A stretch of 12,457 nt of DNA from an uncultured Bacteroidales bacterium (GTDB taxonomy: Bacteria > Bacteroidota > Bacteroidia > Bacteroidales > UBA932): NCBI GenBank assembly GCA_946405645.1, contig CAMJHW010000032.1:1-12457 (forward strand), read 5' to 3'. The notes under the pieces were generated by a model. That model did not search any database. It saw nothing but the letters and a program-made list of their open reading frames with translations, and was not told the origin of the DNA. This document shows, piece by piece, positions 7,586 through 12,457 of the stretch. Position numbers and translations under genes: made by a program. Position 1 is the stretch's first letter, and every line of letters starts with the position of its first letter.

Positions 7586-8694
7586 CACTTGTCCTCTCCA
7601 GAGTATTTATCCAGCCTGTAGGTACCGAGAAGTTTGAGATTCTCGCAGACGGTGCCGAGCTGCAGCAGCAGATCCTCGCCGTCGGGAGTATTGACATTTC
7701 CCTCGAGCTCGACGAAGAAATAATAGTTCCACATGAGTTCCTTCATGGGACGGCTGTGGAGGTTGCACATGTTGAACCCGTGCGAACCGATGATATTCAA
7801 GGTCTTGGCCAAAGCTCCGGCTTCGTTGAGGACGGTAAACACCAGGATGAAATGCTCATTGAGATGGCCGCGTCCGGAAGGCATGTTACGGCTCCGGCTG
7901 AAAGTGGCGAAACGGGTGGAATTGGCCCTGCTGGTGTTGATATTCCTCTCCAGGACTTCCAATCCATACAAGGAAGCCGCCTCTGCGGAAGCTATGGCGC
8001 ATACGGAAGGATCCTGCAGCTCGGCCACACGCTGTGCGGCCACAGCGGTATTGGAGACTTCTATCACTTCGAGCCCGCGCTCACGGATAAACCGGGAGCA
8101 TTGCGCGATGGCCTGCTGATGGCTGATCACCTTCTTCACTCCATCTTTCGAAGCACTGTGAAGCCCCAGAAGGTTCTGGTTAATCTCCACGTCGATCATC
8201 TTGTTGACGTACAGGCTTCCGGAGAAGGCCATGTCCATCACGCTGCCGACCTCGCCGGCAAAGCTGTTCTCTAGGGGGAGGACAGAGGCGTCCACCTCGC
8301 CCGACTCGCAGGCATCGTAGGCAGACTCGAAATCCTGGAAAGAAACAAGCCGGGCAGTAGGATAGAGCTTGCGAGCCGCGATGTATGCGAAGGCTCCGGG
8401 CACGCCACAATATGCTATCTTCATTCCCTCGAGCAGACGTTCCTGATATGCGGAGGAATAACCCATCAAGCCTTTGATGAACGGAGTATAATACTCCTTC
8501 AGTACGGAATCGTCGACCAGACGGATGTTGCGCTCGAGAACGGCAGCCTCCCGGACGGGATCCGTGATGGGGAGGCCCTTCTGCTTCTTATATTCAGCGA
8601 CATCTTCGACGAGCCTCATACGCTCGACGAAGATGCGCGCCATTTCAGCGTCAAGGACGCTTATTTTCTTTCTAGTTTCTTCCAGTTCGTTCAT
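7585..8694 (-). CDS. pheA: Bifunctional chorismate mutase/prephenate dehydratase (P-protein)
   Basis: A 369-residue three-domain enzyme making phenylpyruvate from chorismate. The N-terminal AroQ-type chorismate mutase (about 1-88) has Arg8, Arg25, Lys36, Asp45, Arg48 and Glu49, matching Arg11, Arg28, Lys39, Asp48, Arg51 and Glu52 of the E. coli domain. The prephenate dehydratase domain (about 92-270) has LPLENSFAGEV and ends in NTSRANSTRF with the Thr260-Arg-Phe motif. A C-terminal ACT domain (about 280-362) carries NEAGALAKTL and NLHSRP, the phenylalanine-binding signature, so feedback inhibition by Phe is expected. It lies one base after the stop of the upstream acyl ligase and overlaps tyrA, fitting a single operon. 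The presence of CM here explains its absence from the operon's DAHP synthase and TyrA. Confidence 0.95.
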   Translation of the reverse strand: MNELEETRKKISVLDAEMARIFVERMRLVEDVAEYKKQKGLPITDPVREAAVLERNIRLVDDSVLKEYYTPFIKGLMGYSSAYQERLLEGMKIAYCGVPGAFAYIAARKLYPTARLVSFQDFESAYDACESGEVDASVLPLENSFAGEVGSVMDMAFSGSLYVNKMIDVEINQNLLGLHSASKDGVKKVISHQQAIAQCSRFIRERGLEVIEVSNTAVAAQRVAELQDPSVCAIASAEAASLYGLEVLERNINTSRANSTRFATFSRSRNMPSGRGHLNEHFILVFTVLNEAGALAKTLNIIGSHGFNMCNLHSRPMKELMWNYYFFVELEGNVNTPDGEDLLLQLGTVCENLKLLGTYRLDKYSGEDK

Positions 8695-8695
8695 A

Positions 8696-10339
8696 TTAAG
8701 AGTAGAGGAAGCGCTTGATGCTTCCCTTGGGGGTCTTTTCGAAAGGCTCCGTCTTGACCTCCACCTTTGTGATCTTGCTGTAGACCGGCAGGCTTCTGTT
8801 GGCCTTGATGCGGATCTTCTCGGGCAGCTCGGCCACTGAAGCGTCGTCGAGTCCGGCGCGCTTGATGGCTTCCTTGTCGAGAGTGATGAGGGCCACGAGC
8901 TTGGTATTGCGGTCCACCACGACTGAATCGCCCACGAAATCGATGGAGTTGAGCACGGCTTCGAGCTCTTCGGGGAAAATGTTCTGGCCGTTGGCCGAGA
9001 GGATCATGGTCTTGCAGCGGCCTTTGATGAAGATGTTGCCGTCCTTGTCCATGATTCCGAGGTCGCCGGTACGGAGGAAACCGTCCTCGGTGAACGCATT
9101 CTGCGAAGCAGTGGGATTATTGAAATATCCGATGCAGATGTTGGAACCCTTGGCCTGGATCTCACCGATGACATTCTCCGGGTCGGGGGAATCGATGCGG
9201 ACCTCCGCGGAATCGACGTGCTTGCCGCAGGAGCCGGGAACATACAGCCACCAGTTGGAGAATGCGAGCAGAGGAGCAGCCTCAGTCATGCCGTAGCCTA
9301 CGCTGTACGGAAGTCCCATCTTGCGGAAGGCCTTCTCCACATCGGGATTGAGGGCGGCGCCGCCCATGATGAACTGCTGGACGTTACCTCCGAAGCTGGC
9401 CTTGATCTTGTCAACGACGGCCTTGTAAATGACTTTCTTAACTCCGGGGATGGAGGTAAGGAGCTTCATGTACCACTTGGAGAGGACGGGTTTGATGGAG
9501 TTGTTGTAAACCTTCTCCATCACGAGGGGAACGGTGATTACGATATAAGGCTTGACATCGGCCATGGCCTTGAGCAGCGTCGAAGCCGCGGGGGCCTTGC
9601 CGAGGTAATAGACTGTCACGCCGCTGCAGAGAGGATACAGGAACTCGAACACCATGCCGTAGATATGACCCATAGGAAGCATCGAGACAATACTGTCCTT
9701 CTTGCCGGCGGGGATATAGCGGATGGCGAAATCGATCGAGGTGCTGAGAGCCTTGTATTTCAGCATGACGCCCTTGGGGGCGCTGGTGGTGCCGGATGTG
9801 TAGTTGATGATGGCGAGCTTGTCCTCGGTGTCCGGAGTATAGTTCACGTCCTCGGGACGCAAGCCTCCGGAATACTTGGCGGCAAAGGCCGCGTCAAGAC
9901 CGGCGAAAGCCTCCTCATACTCCTTGGAAGAGGACCAGAGCATCGAGAAGTCCCCCGTGCAGATGACGTATTTGAGGCGGGGCATGGCGGTCATGTCGAG
10001 CTTGGCGAATGTGTCCTTGTCAGTGAAAAGGGCGACACTCTCGGAGTGGTCCACCAAACTGCAGATGGCCGAAGGGATGAAGTCCGCAAGGAGCGGAACC
10101 GTAACGGTGCCGTATGTGTTGACAGCAAGGAAAGAAATGGCCCAGCGGGCGGAGTTGGGAGCACAGACGGTGATCTTTTCCGCCTGCTTGACGCCCGTGC
10201 TCTCGAAGAGCATATGGAGCTTGGTTATCTGCGCGGCGACCTCGCCGAAGGTGAATCCGTCACCTCTCCAGTCGCAGAGAGCCTTTTCATTCCAATACTT
10301 CCTGGTATTCTCGGTAAAGAGTTCCAAATAATTGATCAT
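8696..10339 (-). CDS. FadD-like AMP-forming acyl ligase heading the aromatic operon; catalytic Lys replaced by Ser
   Basis: A 547-residue ANL-superfamily protein related along its length to the ligase at 2126-3793. Motifs: P-loop YTSGTTSAPKG (180-190; Ser replaces the usual Gly after TSGTT), GYGMTEAAP (348-356), TGD (424-426), GRCKTMILSANGQNIFPEE (440-458). In the C-terminal motif, KTPKGSIKRFLY aligns with KTATHKIRRFLY of the paralogue and with the general T-x-x-G-K-x-x-R pattern; the catalytic Lys position is Ser540, with Lys538 two residues before. I checked this codon (AGC) on the DNA. The enzyme may use the neighbouring Lys, catalyse only thioester formation, or have lost adenylation. It is the first gene of the operon, with pheA starting one base after its stop. 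Family relatives act on medium to long fatty acids; why it is here is unknown, and an aryl or other acid substrate cannot be excluded. Confidence 0.87.
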   Translation of the reverse strand: MINYLELFTENTRKYWNEKALCDWRGDGFTFGEVAAQITKLHMLFESTGVKQAEKITVCAPNSARWAISFLAVNTYGTVTVPLLADFIPSAICSLVDHSESVALFTDKDTFAKLDMTAMPRLKYVICTGDFSMLWSSSKEYEEAFAGLDAAFAAKYSGGLRPEDVNYTPDTEDKLAIINYTSGTTSAPKGVMLKYKALSTSIDFAIRYIPAGKKDSIVSMLPMGHIYGMVFEFLYPLCSGVTVYYLGKAPAASTLLKAMADVKPYIVITVPLVMEKVYNNSIKPVLSKWYMKLLTSIPGVKKVIYKAVVDKIKASFGGNVQQFIMGGAALNPDVEKAFRKMGLPYSVGYGMTEAAPLLAFSNWWLYVPGSCGKHVDSAEVRIDSPDPENVIGEIQAKGSNICIGYFNNPTASQNAFTEDGFLRTGDLGIMDKDGNIFIKGRCKTMILSANGQNIFPEELEAVLNSIDFVGDSVVVDRNTKLVALITLDKEAIKRAGLDDASVAELPEKIRIKANRSLPVYSKITKVEVKTEPFEKTPKGSIKRFLYS

Positions 10340-10350
10340 AATCCTTTGCT

Positions 10351-10388
10351 TTTGTTCTTAACTAAAATTTAACAAATGTAAGAACAAA
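10351..10388. promoter_or_regulatory. Perfect 10+10 bp inverted repeat across the operon start site; candidate operator
   Basis: TTTGTTCTTA (10351-10360) and TAAGAACAAA (10379-10388) are exact reverse complements separated by 18 bases. The right arm covers the upstream edge of the -7 element and the left arm lies in the transcribed leader, so only one arm enters the operon's RNA. That favours a DNA operator over an RNA hairpin. The regulator is not encoded in the window. Confidence 0.55.
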
Positions 10389-10404
10389 CACGTACGTGAA
10401 AAAA
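10373..10404 (-). promoter_or_regulatory. Promoter of the ligase-pheA-tyrA-DAHP synthase operon
   Basis: On the minus strand TACATTTG (plus 10373-10380) matches TAnnTTTG. The -33 position 20 bases upstream (plus 10401-10404) reads TTTT, three of four bases of TTTG. The ligase ATG at 10339 follows the -7 element by 33 bases. The promoter is overlapped by an inverted repeat and contains a 10-bp palindrome between its two elements, suggesting regulated expression. Confidence 0.7.
10389..10398. repeat. Perfect palindrome CACGTACGTG between -33 and -7
   Basis: A 10-bp self-complementary sequence lies directly beside the inverted repeat and inside the promoter spacer. It could be a second regulator site. 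Chance cannot be excluded for a single copy. Confidence 0.4.
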
Positions 10405-10416
10405 CATGCCGTCCCA

Positions 10417-10482
10417 TTTGTGGCGATTTGGCCGTAAATGTGGCGAATTCGGACTACGCCATAATTGCAACCGAGCCGTAAA
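10417..10482. repeat. Short repeats in the divergent spacer: TGTGGCGA twice at 20-bp period, GCCGTAAA twice
   Basis: TGTGGCGA occurs at 10419-10426 and 10439-10446, exactly 20 bases (about two helical turns) apart. A CGCCA at 10457-10461 gives a third, inverted, partial copy. GCCGTAAA occurs at 10431-10438 and 10475-10482. Together with the features at 10351-10398 these account for most of the spacer. I see no ORF or RNA gene here. Confidence 0.45.
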
Positions 10483-10529
10483 GATAATCATAATCCGCCG
10501 ATTGTGACCTTTTTCGCAACATTTTTTCT

Positions 10530-10537
10530 TATATTTG
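10530..10537 (+). promoter_or_regulatory. -7 element of the AI-2E/PerM-family gene promoter
   Basis: TATATTTG matches TAnnTTTG and lies 22 bases upstream of the ATG at 10560. No convincing TTTG is found at the expected -33 distance; only a T-run at 10510-10514 is close. The distance to the start codon is like those at fabF and the acyltransferase gene. Confidence 0.55.
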
Positions 10538-10559
10538 AATCCACAGAATCTCAGAGCCC

Positions 10560-11711
10560 ATGGAACAGGAACGAAGCATAGACAGACTGGCCAGACACAT
10601 CATCAACATCGGCGCATTCGCAATCATAGCCGCGATCTGCTGGTATTTCCGCAGCGTGCTCATCTACATCATCGCCGCGTTCGTCATATCACTCATCGGA
10701 CAACCCATCTACAGGGCCATCAAACAGATCACCATCAAGGGAAAATCCGCGCCTGACTGGCTGATCTCCGTATTCACGCTGGTTTCAATCATCCTCTTGC
10801 TGGCGCTCATAGTCACACAGGTCGTACCTATCGTTTCAGGAATCGTGCGTGACGCCGTTGCAATGAACAGCAGCATCAGTTTCGACCAAGACATGCTCGA
10901 CAGTATCAATGCCTGGATCATCAACGTATTCCCCGACGCCGGGCTCGACTTCGACATCATAACCTTCTCCCTGGGCAAGCTTAAAGATGTGACGAATTTC
11001 TCCGGAGTGTCCAACATTCTCGGTTCCGTGGCTTCCGCAATCGCGGGCATCGTTATCGGCGTATTCTCCGTAGTGTTCATCTCCTTCTTCTTCATCAAGG
11101 ACGAAGCGCTCTTCGGAAAGATAGTGGGCGCCCTTGTTCCAGACCGCATCGAGGAGTCCGTAGGCAAGACCATCCTCGACATCGAGATGCTGCTTTCGCG
11201 CTACTTCGTAGGCCTCACCATTGAAGTGCTGGGCGTCATGCTGCTGGATTTCCTGGGGCTGTGGCTTATCGCAAGGATAGGTGTCAATTACGCCATCGGA
11301 ATAGCCTTCATAGCCGGTATCCTCAACGTCATCCCATACGTCGGACCACTGCTCGGCGATATACTCGGAGTAGGACTCTGCTTGATACTCAAGGCGGGAG
11401 CGGGAGTGGGACTGGACGTCAACATATGGATCTTCGCGCTGATAGTCTTCGCCATAATGCAAGGAACCCAGTTCGTGGACAATTTCGTCTATCAGCCACT
11501 GATCTACTCCACCAGCATCAAGGCCAATCCTCTGGAAATATTCATCGTCCTGCTGATTGCGGGACATATCGGCGGTCCTTTGGGAATGCTCGTCGCCATC
11601 CCGTCCTACACGGTGATCCGCGTAATAGCCAGCCGGTTCTTCTACAAGTACAAACCAGTCCGGCGCCTCATCCCGGACAGGGACGAGGAGCACACGGACT
11701 GGATCATCTGA
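10560..11711 (+). CDS. AI-2E/PerM family multi-pass membrane protein
   Basis: A 383-residue inner-membrane protein of the AI-2E family transporter group (PerM, YdiK, YhhT, TqsA relatives). Hydrophobic segments are seen near residues 15-30, 32-55, 67-90, 155-180, 213-238, 243-275, 287-305 and 325-357, about eight helices. The soluble stretch between the third and fourth (about 95-150) is typical of the family. Conserved marks are LNVIPYVGPLLGDILG (255-270), the VDNFVYQPLIYS segment (306-317) and AGHIGGPLGMLVAIP (334-348). The tail is charged. Some relatives export autoinducer-2 and others act in Na+/H+ exchange, so the substrate cannot be assigned. It stands alone, divergent from the aromatic operon, and its stop is six bases from that of the converging CcsA gene. 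Confidence 0.9.
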   Translation: MEQERSIDRLARHIINIGAFAIIAAICWYFRSVLIYIIAAFVISLIGQPIYRAIKQITIKGKSAPDWLISVFTLVSIILLLALIVTQVVPIVSGIVRDAVAMNSSISFDQDMLDSINAWIINVFPDAGLDFDIITFSLGKLKDVTNFSGVSNILGSVASAIAGIVIGVFSVVFISFFFIKDEALFGKIVGALVPDRIEESVGKTILDIEMLLSRYFVGLTIEVLGVMLLDFLGLWLIARIGVNYAIGIAFIAGILNVIPYVGPLLGDILGVGLCLILKAGAGVGLDVNIWIFALIVFAIMQGTQFVDNFVYQPLIYSTSIKANPLEIFIVLLIAGHIGGPLGMLVAIPSYTVIRVIASRFFYKYKPVRRLIPDRDEEHTDWII

Positions 11712-11717
11712 CAGATG

Positions 11718-12457
11718 CTACATATAAGAGTGGATGCCTCCCAGAAGCAAGTTCACGCCGAAATACGTGATGAGCACCGAGAGGAAAGCCACGATCGTGT
11801 ACACATGGAAGAGCGTCGGCTTGCGGAAAGCCTTGAAAGAGGATCCGTGCAAGGCGAAAGAGTAAACCAGAAGCGTGATTAGCGCCCAGGTCTCCTTAGG
11901 ATCCCATCCCCAGTAATTTCCCCAGGAGATATTTGCCCAGACGGCACCGAGGAAAGTTCCGAAAGCCAGAAGGAATACGGCGGGGTACAGGATGATAAGG
12001 CTGATGTCGCGCAGGTTTTCCTTAACCTGCGATTTGGAAACGATCAAGCCGGTTATGCCGATCAACGCCGCAAGTCCGAAGATGGTATACGATATCATCA
12101 TGGCCACGACATGGAATATCAGGAGAGGAGAACGGAGCACGGGCATCAGAGGCTGGAACAGCAGCTTGCGGCATATGAGCCAGAAGAATCCCACAAGGAG
12201 TATGCACCCGGCAACGATCAGTCCCGTTTTCAGCCATTTCGGCAGGACAGGAAGCCTGGCTGCCGCCTTACGGTATTCAGTTCCTTTCTCGAAGAAGAAT
12301 CCGATCATCGAGATGAGCAGCAGGAGGTATCCGCAATAGGTAATCCCTATGCCCCATGGGTCATGGGATACGGCAAGGATGCTTCCCTGCAGGTCCTCGT
12401 CATAGTCAGCCTGATAGAAACGGAATCCGCCATATTTGAGGATATGGTTCATGGAGA
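11718..12457 (-). CDS. ccsA: CcsA / C-terminal part of CcsBA cytochrome c synthase (5' end outside window)
   Basis: The 3' part of a System II (Ccs) haem-handling membrane protein that delivers haem to apocytochrome c outside the cytoplasmic membrane. The haem-binding WWD motif is clear: WANISWGNYWGWDPKETWALI, with Trp172, 177, 181 and 183 counted from the Met at 12452. Candidate haem-ligand histidines are H114 in LLIFHVV, H202 in FALHGSS and H241 in GGIHSYM. About six membrane segments are visible. The Met at 12452 is probably internal: the frame stays open to the window edge, and the first 40 residues (GFRFYQADYDED, VSHDPWGIGITYCGY) look like the end of a ResB/CcsB domain. A CcsB-CcsA fusion is therefore likely. 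It fits an anaerobe with a periplasmic multihaem cytochrome such as nitrite reductase, though none is in view. Confidence 0.85.
   Translation of the reverse strand, partial: SMNHILKYGGFRFYQADYDEDLQGSILAVSHDPWGIGITYCGYLLLLISMIGFFFEKGTEYRKAAARLPVLPKWLKTGLIVAGCILLVGFFWLICRKLLFQPLMPVLRSPLLIFHVVAMMISYTIFGLAALIGITGLIVSKSQVKENLRDISLIILYPAVFLLAFGTFLGAVWANISWGNYWGWDPKETWALITLLVYSFALHGSSFKAFRKPTLFHVYTIVAFLSVLITYFGVNLLLGGIHSYM

Noticed and set aside
7586..7588. GTG start for tyrA
   Set aside because: ATG at 7585 overlaps the pheA stop in the usual coupling arrangement and leaves the Rossmann loop at the normal distance.
9218..10372. 384-codon plus-strand open frame
   Set aside because: It is a shadow of the acyl ligase gene on the opposite strand, with low-complexity Gly/Glu/Val composition and no motifs. 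It also runs across the promoter spacer.
10340..10559. Trp/Phe-type leader-peptide attenuator, T-box or other riboswitch ahead of the aromatic operon
   Set aside because: The leader after the predicted start is only about 25-30 bases, with no Phe- or Tyr-rich mini-ORF and no terminator hairpin.
10836..11693. 285-codon minus-strand open frame
   Set aside because: It is antisense to the AI-2E-family membrane protein. The acidic, Tyr/Asp/Glu-rich translation is what the complement of hydrophobic codons gives.
11705..11717. CATCTG-A-CAGATG as a terminator
   Set aside because: The single-base gap allows no hairpin loop without opening base pairs, and no T-run follows on either strand.
1..12457. 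Mobile element, CRISPR array, defence island or biosynthetic cluster
   Set aside because: No transposase, integrase, terminal repeats or repeat-spacer array was seen. The FabF, ligase and acyltransferase set lacks the ACP, dehydratase, ketoreductase and ammonia-lyase genes of an aryl polyene or flexirubin cluster.

Overview
This looks like a chromosomal core-metabolism segment from a fairly GC-rich member of the Bacteroidota, probably Bacteroidales. By eye the genes are GC-rich and the intergenic spacers AT-rich; I did not compute a figure. The taxonomic hints are promoter elements of the Bacteroidota type (TAnnTTTG) ahead of five transcription units, the lack of clear Shine-Dalgarno sequences, and the protein set itself (a rubrerythrin with a C-terminal rubredoxin domain, CcsBA-type cytochrome c assembly, FadD-like ligases ending in K-I/x-R-R-F-L-Y). 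I cannot place it to genus. Twelve protein genes fill the window almost completely. No RNA genes, insertion sequences, CRISPR arrays, phage genes or defence genes were seen, and no gap exceeds about 220 bases.

Layout. (1) 13-1508, plus strand: tenA and thiD, a thiamine pyrimidine salvage pair whose reading frames overlap by ATGA. (2) 1583-2122, plus: a rubrerythrin with its own promoter. (3) 2126-4344, minus: a short PlsC-like acyltransferase overlapping (TGATG) a long-chain acyl-CoA/acyl-ACP synthetase. (4) 4413-5660, plus: a FabF-type 3-oxoacyl-ACP synthase, divergent from the acyltransferase pair, with the two promoters interlocked in a 68-base spacer. (5) 5696-10339, minus: a four-gene operon read in the order AMP-forming acyl ligase, pheA (chorismate mutase/prephenate dehydratase/ACT), tyrA (prephenate dehydrogenase), DAHP synthase. 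It holds the entry enzyme and both terminal branches of aromatic amino acid synthesis. (6) 10560-11711, plus: an AI-2E/PerM-family membrane protein. (7) 11718 to the right edge, minus: the 3' part of a CcsA/CcsBA haem-handling protein that continues outside the window.

How the parts relate. Two blocks concern acyl chains (acyltransferase plus ligase, and FabF) and share one regulatory spacer, which suggests coordinated control of membrane lipid synthesis and fatty-acid recycling. The second ligase instead heads the aromatic operon, and the Lys normally needed for adenylation is replaced by Ser in its C-terminal motif. The 220-base spacer upstream of that operon is unusually rich in symmetric elements: a perfect 10+10 inverted repeat across the start site, a 10-bp palindrome between the promoter elements, and a direct repeat with a 20-bp period. 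fabF and the DAHP synthase gene converge on a strong bidirectional terminator whose stem lies mostly inside the DAHP synthase reading frame.

I see no clearly new multi-gene system. The most worthwhile leads are the regulatory spacer at 10340-10559, the ligase-aromatic operon with its Lys-to-Ser change, the acyltransferase/ligase pair resembling a split Aas, and the interlocked promoters at 4361-4396.
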